A stretch of 64,000 nucleotides of DNA from Solwaraspora sp. WMMD1047 (GTDB taxonomy: Bacteria; Actinomycetota; Actinomycetes; Mycobacteriales; Micromonosporaceae). This document shows, piece after piece, positions 33,353-42,137 of the stretch. Positions within the stretch are counted from its first letter, which is position 1; every line of letters begins with the position of its first letter. Below the pieces are notes generated by a model. It made no database searches and was not told the DNA's origin. It saw nothing but the letters and a program-made list of their open reading frames with translations. The stretch covers positions 2,976,001 to 3,040,000 of the forward strand of contig NZ_JARUBL010000001.1 in assembly GCF_029626155.1 (NCBI RefSeq), given 5' to 3'. The translations under genes were made by a program, and so were the position numbers.

Positions 33353-34197
33353 CGCAGCCCCTCCGGCATCGGGTACTCGTCGGCGTTGGTGACCTTGCCG
33401 GGGGTCAGCGAGAAGTCCACCCGCGGCGGGGCGAAGATGTCGATGAGCTGGTTGAGCCGGGGGCCGACGCTCTGCGAGGTGTGGATCTGCGGCGGCGGGA
33501 TGATGGTCACCGACGGGGAGCCGACCCGGCGGTGCTCGTCGGTCCGCCAGGTGGTGGAGTCCTTCCCCCAGGGGCTGCGTACATGGTGGATCCACTCGCC
33601 GTGCACGACCAGCGACGCCTGCTCGAAGTCGTCGTGCTGGTGCGGCGAGAGCGCGGTCGGCTCGCGGCGGTGGTCCTTCGCCGGCGCCAGCTTGATCATC
33701 ATGTTGGTGGTCCGGAAGGTGCGCTGCACCCCGTCCAGGTGGGTCAGCTCGGCCAGCGCGTACCGGCGCAACCGGAACCCGTCCACCGGGTCCGGCCACG
33801 GCACCAGCGGGGCGACCGGCGCGGCCGGATGCACCGGCACGGCGTACCGCTTCGCGCGGGCGTAGGTCGCGGTGGCGCTGCTGAACACCCGGTGCACGTG
33901 ACCGGCGGTGAGCACCTCGATGACGCTGTCCCCGGGCGGGAGCACGACGAGCGTGTTCTCCTCGGCGGTGACCTCGTCACCGCTGGCGGTGACCCGGACC
34001 GAGGCGGCTCCGGTGGGCAGGATCAGGCAGTGCTCGTCGGGGTTGGCCTCGGTGACCAGCCGGGCGCCGGGGTCGACCCGGGAGGTGACCACGACGAAAT
34101 TGGTGGCCGGCGCGTACCAGTGCGCGGCCAGCTCCCCGGTCTCGTCCGGGTCCCGGTCGTTGAAGTCGTGGTACGCGGCGATCGTCGGCTCGGACAT
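33349..34197 (-). CDS. Bicupin-type protein of unknown substrate
   Basis: 282 residues from the ATG at 34197. Two cupin-like halves: the first (20-120) has [21 protein letters not shown] and [15 protein letters not shown]; the second (160-270) has the metal-binding pattern [23 protein letters not shown] with later IHTSQSVG, i.e. the expected His/His/Glu/His set. It could be a dioxygenase, isomerase or sugar-acid cupin; the sequence does not decide. Lies between the transporter and the aldolase gene. Confidence 0.72.
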   Translation of the reverse strand: MSEPTIAAYHDFNDRDPDETGELAAHWYAPATNFVVVTSRVDPGARLVTEANPDEHCLILPTGAASVRVTASGDEVTAEENTLVVLPPGDSVIEVLTAGHVHRVFSSATATYARAKRYAVPVHPAAPVAPLVPWPDPVDGFRLRRYALAELTHLDGVQRTFRTTNMMIKLAPAKDHRREPTALSPHQHDDFEQASLVVHGEWIHHVRSPWGKDSTTWRTDEHRRVGSPSVTIIPPPQIHTSQSVGPRLNQLIDIFAPPRVDFSLTPGKVTNADEYPMPEGLR

Positions 34198-34202
34198 CGG
34201 CG

Positions 34203-35426
34203 TCAGCTCCTCGTCTTGACGGATTCGGTGGTCGTCGGGCCGGTGCCCGGTCGCGGCTGGTCCGCCCGGTCCGGTGGCGGCGTGCCCGCCGGGTCCGGTG
34301 GCGGCGTGCCCGCCGGGTCTACCCGGATGCAGGCCGCCCGGTGGTCGGCGCCGACGGCCAGCAGCTCCGGGTCCACCCGGGCGCACTCGGCCACCGCGAT
34401 CGGGCACCGGGCCCGGAAGTTGCAGCCGGCCGGCGGGGCGGCCGGGTTCGGCGGGTCGCCCTGCAGCACGGTGCGGCGCCGGCCCCGCTGCACCACCGGG
34501 TCGGGGACCGGCACGGCCGACAACAGAGCCTTCGTGTACGGATGCAGCGGCGCCTCGACGATCTGCTCGGCCGGCCCCTCCTCGACGACCCGCCCCAGGT
34601 ACATCACGGCGATCCGGTCGGAGAGGTGTCGCACCGTGGCGAAGTCGTGGGAGACCAGGATCATCGACTGGCCGGACTCCTGACGCAGCCGCAGCAGCAG
34701 GTTGAGAATGCCGGCCCGGGTGGACAGATCCAGCGCGGAGGTGGGTTCGTCGGCGATCAGCACCCGGGGTTCCAGGGCGAGCGCGCGGGCCACGCAGACC
34801 CGCTGCCGCTGGCCGCCGGAGAGCTCCTCGGGCCGGCGCGCGGCCAGGCCCGGGTCCAGCGACACCCGGGTCAGCAGCGCCGCCGCCGCGTCGGCCAGGT
34901 CGTCCCGGCGTCCGTGTACCACCAGCGGCTCGGTCACCGCGTGACCGACCGTCTTGGTCGGGTCCAGCGCGCTGTACGGGTCCTGGAACACCATCTGCAG
35001 TCGCCCGCGCAGCGCCTTCAGCTCCCGTCCCCGGGCCCGGGTGACGTCCACGCCGTCCACCTCGACCCGGCCGGCGTCGGCGCGGATCAGCAGTGCCGCC
35101 AGCCGGGCCGCGGTGCTCTTGCCGGAGCCGGACTCGCCGACCAGGCCGAGCGTCTCGCCCCGGGGCACCGCCAGGTCGACCCCGTCGACCGCGTGCACCC
35201 GTTCGGTCACCCGCCCGAGCAGGTCACGCCGCAGCGGGAACGCCTTGCGCAGCCCGGTCGCTTGCAACGCCATCGCCGGGCCACCGACGGCCGTCCCCAC
35301 CGGCCCGGTCTGGTCGGCTGGCCAGGTCTGGTCGCTCGGTCCGGTCTGGTTGCTCGGCCGGGGCTGGTTGCTCGACTTGGCCCGGCTCATCGGGCTGGTC
35401 TGGCTCGTCGGCTCGGGGTGGCTCAT
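34203..35426 (-). CDS. Oligopeptide/dipeptide-type ABC importer ATPase (DppF/OppF-like)
   Basis: 407 residues from the ATG at 35426 (ATGA overlap with the preceding ATPase). Walker [11 protein letters not shown]-loop [10 protein letters not shown], signature LSGGQRQRV, Walker [13 protein letters not shown] and H-loop SHD. The C-terminal oligopeptide-transporter Cys motif ([16 protein letters not shown]) is present, often linked to an Fe-S site or structural role. N- and C-terminal tails are low-complexity and repeat-encoded. Cytosolic ATPase of the unit A importer. Confidence 0.93.
   Translation of the reverse strand: MSHPEPTSQTSPMSRAKSSNQPRPSNQTGPSDQTWPADQTGPVGTAVGGPAMALQATGLRKAFPLRRDLLGRVTERVHAVDGVDLAVPRGETLGLVGESGSGKSTAARLAALLIRADAGRVEVDGVDVTRARGRELKALRGRLQMVFQDPYSALDPTKTVGHAVTEPLVVHGRRDDLADAAAALLTRVSLDPGLAARRPEELSGGQRQRVCVARALALEPRVLIADEPTSALDLSTRAGILNLLLRLRQESGQSMILVSHDFATVRHLSDRIAVMYLGRVVEEGPAEQIVEAPLHPYTKALLSAVPVPDPVVQRGRRRTVLQGDPPNPAAPPAGCNFRARCPIAVAECARVDPELLAVGADHRAACIRVDPAGTPPPDPAGTPPPDRADQPRPGTGPTTTESVKTRS
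34268..34315 (-). repeat. 24-bp direct repeat in the dppF-like 3' end
   Basis: Two identical adjacent copies of a 24-bp unit (34268-34291, 34292-34315) encode DPAGTPPP twice in the tail of the second ATPase. Confidence 0.85.
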
Positions 35427-36433
35427 CGGGCCGCCTCCAGGGTCAGCTCGTGGGTGCCCACCCGCACGCAGCGGCAGCGGTGTCCCGGTTCGGGCTGGTA
35501 CTCCGGCTGGGGCTGGGTGCAAGCGGGCTCGACGGCGTACCCGCAGCGGGGCCGGAACCGGCAGCCGGTCGGGAACGACCCGGCCGGCGGCACCCGGCCG
35601 GGGATGACGTCGAGCGGGGTGTGCGCCCGGCCGGACTGCGGCACCGAGTCCAGCAGTGCCCGGGTGTACGGGTGCTGCGGCGCGGCGAAGAGCGGGCCGA
35701 CGGCCGCCCGTTCGACGACGTGCCCGGCGTACATCACCACCACGTCGTCGCAGAAGTCGGCGACCACGCCCAGGTCGTGGGTGACCAGCAGCACCGCCAG
35801 GCCCAGGTCCCGTTGCAGGTCGCGCAGCAGTTCGAGGATCTCGGCCTGGATGGTGACGTCCAGGGCGGTGGTCGGCTCGTCGGCGATGACCAGCCGGGGG
35901 TCGCAGGCGATCGCGGCGGCGATCATCACCCGCTGCTGCATGCCGCCGCTGAGTTCGAACGGGTAGACGTCGACCCGCCGGGCGGCGTTGGCGATGCCGA
36001 CCCGGTCCAGCAGCTCGCGGGCCTTGAGCCGGGACTGCCGGCGGCTCTCCCCGAGGTGCAGCCGGCGGGCCTCGCCAATCTGGTCACCGACTGTCATCGT
36101 CGGGTTGAGGCTGCTCATCGGATCCTGGAAGACCATCCCGACCGGTCCGCCGCGGATGCCCCGCAGGGTCCGCCGGGAGGCGGTCAGCAGGTCGGTGCCC
36201 TCGAACCGGATGGCCCCGCCGGTGGCGCGCAGCCGGGGTGGCAGCAGCCCGAGGATCGACATCGCGGTCAGGGTCTTGCCGCACCCCGACTCGCCGATCA
36301 GCGCCACCGAGCCGCCGCGCGGCACTTCGAAGGAGACGTCCTGGACCAGGCCGCGCTGGCCGCCCGGGCCGGTGAGGTCGATGGTCAGTCCGTCGACGGA
36401 GAGCACCGGGGTCGTCTGTCCCGCCTCGGTCAT
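35423..36433 (-). CDS. Oligopeptide/dipeptide-type ABC importer ATPase (DppD/OppD-like)
   Basis: 336 residues. Walker [25 protein letters not shown], signature LSGGMQQRV, Walker [13 protein letters not shown] and THD. The C-terminal Cys cluster [16 protein letters not shown] is typical of OppD/DppD. ATGA overlap with the permease gene upstream. Paired with the next ATPase for a heterodimeric motor. Confidence 0.94.
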   Translation of the reverse strand: MTEAGQTTPVLSVDGLTIDLTGPGGQRGLVQDVSFEVPRGGSVALIGESGCGKTLTAMSILGLLPPRLRATGGAIRFEGTDLLTASRRTLRGIRGGPVGMVFQDPMSSLNPTMTVGDQIGEARRLHLGESRRQSRLKARELLDRVGIANAARRVDVYPFELSGGMQQRVMIAAAIACDPRLVIADEPTTALDVTIQAEILELLRDLQRDLGLAVLLVTHDLGVVADFCDDVVVMYAGHVVERAAVGPLFAAPQHPYTRALLDSVPQSGRAHTPLDVIPGRVPPAGSFPTGCRFRPRCGYAVEPACTQPQPEYQPEPGHRCRCVRVGTHELTLEAAR

Positions 36434-37323
36434 GTGTCCCGCCTCCTGGCGACCGCGTCGCGGATGCAGTCGCCGATCGTGTTGAACGACAGCACGGTCA
36501 GCACCAGCGCGGCGCCGGCCGGCAGCACGCCCAGCGGCGCGGCGTACTGGTTCTGGTAGGCGACCTCGAGCATCGATCCCCAGCTCGAATCGGGCGCCTG
36601 CACGCCGAGGCCGAGGAAGCTCAGGCTCGCCTCGGCCAGCAGGGCGACGCCCATCAGGATCGTCACCTGGACCAGGAACGGCGCGGCGATGTTCGGCAGC
36701 ACGTGGATCCAGATGATCCGGTGCACCGAGGCGCCGATCGCCCGCGCCGACTCGATGAAGGACTCCTCCGCCACCGCCAGCGTCGAGCCCCGCACCACCC
36801 GGAACAGACTCGGGGCGAAGACGATGCCCATCGCCACCATCGCGTTGACCAGGCCGGGGCCGAGCACGGCGACGACGGCGAGGGCGAACGCCAGGCCGGG
36901 CAGGCTGAGCAGGGTGTCCGAGAGCCGCCCGGTGACCGCGTCGACCCAGCCGCCGCGCAGCCCCGCCCACAGCCCCGCCGGCACCCCCACCAGGATCGCC
37001 ACGCCCACCGCGATCAGCGGCGCGAGCAGCGCCAACCGGGCGGCGAAGATGAGCCGGCTCAGCACGTCCCGGCCGAGGTTGTCGGTGCCCAGCAGGTACT
37101 GCCCACTGGGGCCCTGCAGCCGGTCGGCGAGCACCTGGGCGTCCGGGTCGCGGGGGGCGATCAGCGGCGCCGCGGCCGCCACCACGATGAGGAAGACCAG
37201 GAAGCCGAACGCCACCACGAAGGAGGGGCGGCGCAGCAGCGCGAAGAACGTGGAACCAGCGCGTCGTCGCCTCGGGGTCGCGACCGGTTCGGCCACCTGA
37301 TCGGCCACGGTCACCGTCATCAT
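36430..37323 (-). CDS. ABC importer permease (DppC-like)
   Basis: 297 residues, about six membrane segments (first at FVVAFGFLVFLIVVAAAAPLI). Shows the DppC N-terminal motif YLLGTDNLGRDVLSRLI and the EAA loop ESARAIGASVHRIIWIHVLPN that contacts the ATPases. Start overlaps the stop of the other permease gene (ATGA at 37323-37320). Confidence 0.93.
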   Translation of the reverse strand: MMTVTVADQVAEPVATPRRRRAGSTFFALLRRPSFVVAFGFLVFLIVVAAAAPLIAPRDPDAQVLADRLQGPSGQYLLGTDNLGRDVLSRLIFAARLALLAPLIAVGVAILVGVPAGLWAGLRGGWVDAVTGRLSDTLLSLPGLAFALAVVAVLGPGLVNAMVAMGIVFAPSLFRVVRGSTLAVAEESFIESARAIGASVHRIIWIHVLPNIAAPFLVQVTILMGVALLAEASLSFLGLGVQAPDSSWGSMLEVAYQNQYAAPLGVLPAGAALVLTVLSFNTIGDCIRDAVARRRDT

Positions 37324-38264
37324 GCCCTCACCTTCGGGTTGATCCAGCCGTAGAGGAGGTCCACCAGCAGGTTCACCACGACGACGATGACCGCGCTGAA
37401 CAGCACGTAGCCCTGGATGGTGGTGTAGTCGCGCTGCAGGATGGCCTGGATCGCCAGGGTGCCGAGCCCGGAGATGCCGGCCACCGACTCGATGACGATC
37501 GACCCGCCGAGCAGGCGCCCGACGTGCAGGCCGAGCACGGTGATCACCGGGATGGCCGAGTTGCGCAGCACGTGCCGGCGGATCAGCCAGCCGCCGGCGG
37601 CGCCGCGGGCCCGGGCGGTGCGCACGTACGGCCGGGCCAGCACGTCGGCGGCGCAACCGCGGGTGTGCCGGGCCAGCTCGGCGGCCGAGGCCAGCCCCAG
37701 CGCGGTCGCGGGCAGCAGAATGTGGCTCAGCCACGGCCAGAGTCCGTCCGACAGCGGCACGTAACCGGTCGCCGGTAACCACCGGTTCAGCACGGCGAAC
37801 GGCAGCAGGAGCAGCATCAGCACCCAGAAGCTCGGCATCGCGATGCCGACGGTGGCGGCCGAGGTGACCAGCCGGTCGATCCAGCCGCCCTGCCGGACGG
37901 CGGCGACCAGGCCGGCCGTCACCCCGATCAGGACGGCGATCACGATGGCCATCGCGGTCAGGCTCAGCGTCGCCGGGGCCGCCTCGACGATCAGGTCGAT
38001 GACCGGACGGCCGGTGTAGAGCGAATTACCGAAGTCGCCGGTCAGGACGTTGCCGAACCAGCCGGAGTACTGCTCGACCAGCGGCCGGTCGAAGCCGAGT
38101 TCCTGGCGGATCCGGTCGACATCGGCCTGGGTCGCGGTCTCCCCGGCGATGGCCTGGGCGGCGTCCCCGGGCAGTAACTGGATCAACGCGAACGTCAGCA
38201 GCGAGACCAGCCACATGACCAGCAGTCCGCCACCGATGCGGCGGATCACCACCGTCGCCTTCAT
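37320..38264 (-). CDS. ABC importer permease (DppB-like)
   Basis: 314 residues from the ATG at 38264 after GAGGAGGTG. Typical DppB/OppB start (IRRIGGGLLVMWLVSLLTFALIQLLPGDAAQ), then GFDRPLVEQYSGWFGNVLTGDFGNSLYTGRPV and the EAA-type loop YVRTARARGAAGGWLIRRHVLRN, with about six membrane segments. 92 nt separate it from the binding-protein gene, so it belongs to the same transcript. Confidence 0.93.
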   Translation of the reverse strand: MKATVVIRRIGGGLLVMWLVSLLTFALIQLLPGDAAQAIAGETATQADVDRIRQELGFDRPLVEQYSGWFGNVLTGDFGNSLYTGRPVIDLIVEAAPATLSLTAMAIVIAVLIGVTAGLVAAVRQGGWIDRLVTSAATVGIAMPSFWVLMLLLLPFAVLNRWLPATGYVPLSDGLWPWLSHILLPATALGLASAAELARHTRGCAADVLARPYVRTARARGAAGGWLIRRHVLRNSAIPVITVLGLHVGRLLGGSIVIESVAGISGLGTLAIQAILQRDYTTIQGYVLFSAVIVVVVNLLVDLLYGWINPKVRA

Positions 38265-38356
38265 GCCGACACCTCCTCTCCGTACCCGGGAATGTGTTTG
38301 GGGGTTGACCGGAACGGCGGCGCGCGGGCCGGCGGGGCCGCGCGCCGCCGCCGGGG

Positions 38357-39892
38357 TCACTCGGCCATCGACACCGACCGGAAGTCGTAGTCGTAGTTGA
38401 CCGCGATCTCCAGCCCCTTGACCTTGTCGGTGTGCGCCCAGACGACGAGCGCGCTGCAGACCGGAGTCATCGGCGGACCGGTCTTGAGGGCGGTGGTGAC
38501 GATCTCGGCCATCGCCGCGGCCCGCTCGTCGGGGTCGGCGGCCTCCCGGACCCGCTGCAGCGGAGCCTCGATCCCTTCGATCGTCGCCTTGCCGGGGTTG
38601 AACACCCCGTTCGGCGTGTAGAAGTCGACCGCGAACTGGCTCGGGTCCGGCCGTCCGGACTGGATGGACGCGAAGCTGGACTCGAACTCACCCTTGCGGC
38701 GGGCGGTGGCCAGGGCGGTGTTCTCCATCGCGGTCAGGTTCACCCGGATGCCGACCTGGCCGAGCTGGGCCTGGATGGCCTGGGCCACCGCCTGGAAGGT
38801 CGGCGCGGTGCCCATGAACATGTTCAGGTCGAACCCGTTCGGCAACCCGGCCTCGGCGAGCAGCTGCTTGGCCAGTGCCGGGTCGTAACGGCCCTCGGGG
38901 GACTCCTCCAACCCGTCGACGTGCGCCCAGTGGCTGCTCGGGAACGGCTGCACCACCGGGGCGCAGTCGCCGTCGAAGAACGCCTGGTTGATGGCCTCCC
39001 GGTCGATGGCGTGGATGAGTGCCCGCCGGACCAGGGGCTTGTCCAGCTCCGAGCGGCTGGTGTTGAGCATCAGACCGTAGAGGAAGGCGGCCTCGCCCTC
39101 GGTGAACTCCAGGTTCGCCGCGGACGCCTGCTCCTTCTGGTTGGACCGGATCGGGGCCGCGTCCACCTGGCCCGAGGTGAGCGCCCGCAGCCGGGTCTCC
39201 TCGTCGAGCAGGAACGTCATCTCGATCCGCTGCAACTTGATGTTGTCGGCGTCCCAGTAGTCGTCGAACTTCTCGTACACCAGCGTCGACTGGTTGTAGG
39301 TGGTGACCGTGAACGGTCCGGCGCCGACCGGCTTGGTGGCCAGGTCCTCGTTGTTCAGCGCATCCGGGCTGATCATCATGCCGGCCTCGCCGGCGAGCAC
39401 GTTGAGGATGTGGCTGGACGGGGTGTTCAGGTTGAGGGTCACGTGGGTCGCGTCGACGACCTCGACCGACTCCACCACCGACAGGCTGGCGGTGAGGTTG
39501 CTGCCGGGCGCCCGCCCGGCGTCGATGTTGGCCTTGACGGCCTCGGCGTTGAAGTCCGCGCCGTCCTGGAACTTCACGCCCTCACGCAGGGTCAGCTCCA
39601 GTGTCCGGGCGTCCTCGGAGAGGTTCCACTCGGTGGCCAGCGACGGCTGCAGTTCGCCCTGCGCGTCGCGGCGGATCAGCGGGTCGTAGATCTCGAGCAG
39701 GAAGATCGGGTCGAAGGTGGCGGACTTGCGGGGGTCGAGCGAGGCGGGCTTGGTCGAGGATCCCCAGCGGAGGATCCCGTCGGAGTCGGTGCCGGTGGTT
39801 TCGGCCGAATCGCCGCCACAAGCGGCTATCCCGACCAGCATGACGATGGTGCTGAGGGCGGCCATGGCCGTGCGGCCATAACGCTTCGTCAC
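38357..39892 (-). CDS. Extracellular solute-binding lipoprotein, family 5 (peptide/opine/nickel type)
   Basis: 511 residues from the GTG at 39892, chosen for GGAGGTAT eight bases upstream; an open frame extends to 39922. Lipoprotein signal AALSTIVMLVGIAAC with the lipobox Cys. Family 5 pattern: LRWGSSTKPASLDPRKSATFDPIFLLEIYDPLI, WNLSEDARTLELTLREGVKFQDG, VGAGPFTVTTYNQ, and PLVRRALIHAIDREAIN. First gene of unit A, so its ligand is probably the pathway substrate. Family 5 proteins bind peptides but also glutathione, opines and other small molecules. Confidence 0.93.
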   Translation of the reverse strand: MTKRYGRTAMAALSTIVMLVGIAACGGDSAETTGTDSDGILRWGSSTKPASLDPRKSATFDPIFLLEIYDPLIRRDAQGELQPSLATEWNLSEDARTLELTLREGVKFQDGADFNAEAVKANIDAGRAPGSNLTASLSVVESVEVVDATHVTLNLNTPSSHILNVLAGEAGMMISPDALNNEDLATKPVGAGPFTVTTYNQSTLVYEKFDDYWDADNIKLQRIEMTFLLDEETRLRALTSGQVDAAPIRSNQKEQASAANLEFTEGEAAFLYGLMLNTSRSELDKPLVRRALIHAIDREAINQAFFDGDCAPVVQPFPSSHWAHVDGLEESPEGRYDPALAKQLLAEAGLPNGFDLNMFMGTAPTFQAVAQAIQAQLGQVGIRVNLTAMENTALATARRKGEFESSFASIQSGRPDPSQFAVDFYTPNGVFNPGKATIEGIEAPLQRVREAADPDERAAAMAEIVTTALKTGPPMTPVCSALVVWAHTDKVKGLEIAVNYDYDFRSVSMAE

Positions 39893-40353
39893 GGAGATAC
39901 CTCCATGCGTAGTCATCAACAAAGGGGTGAGTCGGCGCCGGGGTCGAGTCGGCGGCGAAGGTTCGTCGTCCCGTGCTTGGGGACCCCGGTCGTCAGGGGT
40001 GGGGTACCCCGGTCGCGCTGCCCGCCGGTCGGGCGGCAGCGGCGGTGACCTGCGCAGCTAGCTTGGCGATCACCACTTGTATGTCTGTCAGAGCAACATA
40101 CTGTCATCCTGTATTACGGTCAACACTTCGCCGACGATCACCGGGCACATCTCGGTAACGTGCTGGTAACACAACCCAGGGCGATCGCGCCGACGCGGAC
40201 GGCAGTTGCGGCCGCCCGGGTGGTCGAGTAATTTGCGGACACGCCGTCGAGCCGGGAGGAGGTCCAGAGCAATGTCCAATGTTCTGCGCCCCCTCCGCGT
40301 TCCGGCGTTCCCGCGGGGCTGATCCGGGCGCCTGCTCTCCGGAGGCTCAACCC
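39893..40353. other. 460-nt intergenic region between unit A and a divergent acetyltransferase gene
   Basis: Holds the unit A promoter/operator (40095-40123) and a 200-nt leader on the minus strand. On the plus side there is only the Shine-Dalgarno of the acetyltransferase (GGAGG at 40341-40345). ORFs across it have no coding look. GTAACGTGCTGGTAAC near 40155 is a partly repeated sequence of unclear meaning. Confidence 0.6.
40095..40123 (-). promoter_or_regulatory. Promoter of catabolic unit A with GntR-type operator
   Basis: On the minus strand: -35 TTGACC (40123-40118), exact 17-nt spacer, -10 TATGTT (40100-40095). TTGACCGTAATAC overlaps the -35 and matches the unit B promoter element in 12 of 13 bases; GTATTAC (40111-40117) fits the GTA-N-TAC FadR-type half-site arrangement. 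Lies about 200 nt upstream of the binding-protein gene. Confidence 0.75.
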
Positions 40354-41238
40354 ATGACCGACCTGGTCATCCGCCCGCTCGGCGCGGGCGAGGAAGCACT
40401 GTTCGACGCCCTGCCCGACCCGCTGCCGCAACTACGCCAGATCGGCTACGCCGACGGGCTGGCGGGCGGCGGCTACCGACCCGGGAACACCTGGATCGCC
40501 GTGCGGGCCGGCCGGGTGGTCGGCCGGGCCGCCTGGCTCCACCTGCCGGGCGCGGTCGGCGACCCCTGGCTGGAACGCTTCGACCTGGCCGCCGACGCCG
40601 AGGTGGGGGCCGCGCTGCTGCGCGCCGCCCACGAGGCGTTCGGCGGCCCGCTGGTCTACCACGCCGCGGCGCCGCCGTACTGGCGGCGGCGCCCGGAGGT
40701 GCGCGCCGTGCTGCGGGCACCGATGGCGGCGGCCCGGCTCGCCGGCCTCGTCGAACGCGACGAGCGGCTGCGCTGCTCGTGGACGGGCACCCCGTTGCCG
40801 GCCTCGTCCGGTCGGTACACGTTCCGCCCTGCCACCGGCCCGGCCGAGGTCGCCGCGCTGGTCGCCCGCGTCGACCGACCGGAGGTGCTGACCGGGAAGG
40901 AGACCGCGCTGGCGGTGGCCGGCGTGGACCTGGCCACCGATCCGCTGGCCTGGTTGACCGGCCCGGCCACCGAGTGGCGGATCGCGCTGGACGGCGGCGA
41001 ACCGGTCGGTCTGGTCGGCACGGCCGGCGAGGCGTGTTTCCCGCTGATCGGCTACCTGGGACTGCTCGACGAGGGGGTGCGCGGCGACCTGCTGGCCGAG
41101 GCGGTCCGGGCGCTGGCCGGGGCCGGTGCGCGCGAGGTGGTGGCCGATGTGGACGCGCACCGGGTCGCGACGGTGGCGGAGCTGGAACGGACCGGGTTCC
41201 GGCGACTGCGGAGCCGGATCCGCTTCACGCCGGGGTGA
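40354..41238 (+). CDS. GNAT family N-acetyltransferase
   Basis: 294 residues from the ATG at 40354, eight bases after GGAGG. Opens VIRPLGAGEEALFDALP; the C-terminal half has WRIALDGGEPVGLVGTAGEACFPLIGYLGLLDEGVRGDLLAEAVRALAGAGAREVVADVDAHR ... LERTGFRRLRSR, the acetyl-CoA and substrate strands of GNAT proteins. The N-terminal half may be a second, degenerate GNAT module. The substrate is unknown. Divergent from the catabolic cluster. Confidence 0.72.
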   Translation: MTDLVIRPLGAGEEALFDALPDPLPQLRQIGYADGLAGGGYRPGNTWIAVRAGRVVGRAAWLHLPGAVGDPWLERFDLAADAEVGAALLRAAHEAFGGPLVYHAAAPPYWRRRPEVRAVLRAPMAAARLAGLVERDERLRCSWTGTPLPASSGRYTFRPATGPAEVAALVARVDRPEVLTGKETALAVAGVDLATDPLAWLTGPATEWRIALDGGEPVGLVGTAGEACFPLIGYLGLLDEGVRGDLLAEAVRALAGAGAREVVADVDAHRVATVAELERTGFRRLRSRIRFTPG

Positions 41239-41349
41239 CGCAGCGCGTCCCGGCCCGGGTGGGAGTGTGGCGGCGGCATCGCCGGTCCCGTCGGGACCGA
41301 CGGCGTCCTGGCCGGCGCCGGCGCCGCCCGCGGTGCCGCCGGGGCCGGG

Positions 41350-42012
41350 TCAGTCGGCCTCGGCCCTGGTGGCGTCGCGGCGGCGTTGGGTCAGGTGGCG
41401 GACCTGATCGGTCTCCTGGCGTACGGTGTCGACGCGTTCGGCCAGGCCGACGTGATCCGCGCGCAGGTGGTCGGCGACCTCCACCAGCGAGTCGACCAGG
41501 TCGGTGACCCCGGCGGCGCCCAGCGCGCGGTGCAGCCGGGCGACGTCCGGGCCGGCCCGGGTGTCCAGGTCGGTCAGGGCGGTGATCTGGCCGGCGAGCT
41601 GACGTAGGTCGGCGCCGTGGTCGCGGGCCCAGCGGTCGACCGCGCGGTCGCCGGCCCGCCGGTCCCGCTCGGCCCGCACCCGCGACTCCCGGGTCGCGGC
41701 CGGCGCCTCCTGGTCCGCGACCCGCATCCGCAGGAACCGGCGTTCGGCGGCCTGCCGGCTGGCCACCCCGAGCACCGGGGCGAGCTCGGCCCAGCTCGCG
41801 CCCTGCGACCGCGCGGCGGCGATCAGCCGCGGCTCCAGCAGGTCGAGCCGGGTCCGCAGCCGGCGCAGGGCCGCCAGGGCGGCGACCGTGTCGGCGGGGG
41901 AGAGGTCCGCCGGAAGCTGCTCGATCGCGTGGATCGCCCGACTCAGGGCGCGGTCGGCCGGCCCGGCGGGCGGGTCCGCCACGCCCTCGGGTGCCCCCTG
42001 GGTCCCGGTCAC
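41350..42012 (-). CDS. Hsp18/Hsp20 repressor-type transcriptional regulator (RheA-like by context)
   Basis: 220 residues from a GTG after GGAAGGGG. Helical throughout; a helix-turn-helix is visible at about 66-95 (ARSQGASWAELAPVLGVASRQAAERRFLR). The Arg-rich central segment (110-135) and C-terminal helices are of unknown role. It is divergent from an hsp20 gene, and the gap holds CGTCATC-N5-GATGACG, nearly identical to the known Streptomyces RheA operator TGTCATC-N5-GATGACA. The role as heat-sensitive repressor of the hsp20 gene and of itself is inferred from this. Confidence 0.7.
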   Translation of the reverse strand: MTGTQGAPEGVADPPAGPADRALSRAIHAIEQLPADLSPADTVAALAALRRLRTRLDLLEPRLIAAARSQGASWAELAPVLGVASRQAAERRFLRMRVADQEAPAATRESRVRAERDRRAGDRAVDRWARDHGADLRQLAGQITALTDLDTRAGPDVARLHRALGAAGVTDLVDSLVEVADHLRADHVGLAERVDTVRQETDQVRHLTQRRRDATRAEAD

Positions 42013-42030
42013 CGGCTGCCCCTTCCCGGC

Positions 42031-42051
42031 TCGTCATCGTTGTGATGACGA
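42031..42051. promoter_or_regulatory. RheA-like operator
   Basis: TCGTCATC-GTTGT-GATGACGA: perfect 8-bp arms, 5-nt spacer, 19 nt upstream of the repressor gene start and just upstream of the hsp20 promoter. It matches the RheA operator core GTCATC-N5-GATGAC exactly. Confidence 0.75.
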
Positions 42052-42056
42052 TCTGC

Positions 42057-42085
42057 TTGTCAACGTTCTGACGACATGCTACAAG
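42057..42085 (+). promoter_or_regulatory. hsp20 promoter
   Basis: TTGTCA (42057-42062), 17-nt spacer, TACAAG (42080-42085). It begins 6 nt after the RheA-like operator, so a bound repressor would interfere with polymerase. Confidence 0.6.
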
Positions 42086-42100
42086 ATTAGGTATCGCGCA

Positions 42101-42119
42101 TTGACGGCCACGTCGTCAA
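42101..42119. promoter_or_regulatory. HAIR-like inverted repeat in the hsp20 leader
   Basis: TTGACG-N7-CGTCAA lies between the promoter and the ribosome-binding site. Spacing and inner bases resemble the HspR-associated element CTTGAGT-N7-ACTCAAG, so a second heat-shock repressor input is possible. Confidence 0.45.
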
Positions 42120-42137
42120 GCAACAGGAGGTGCAGAG

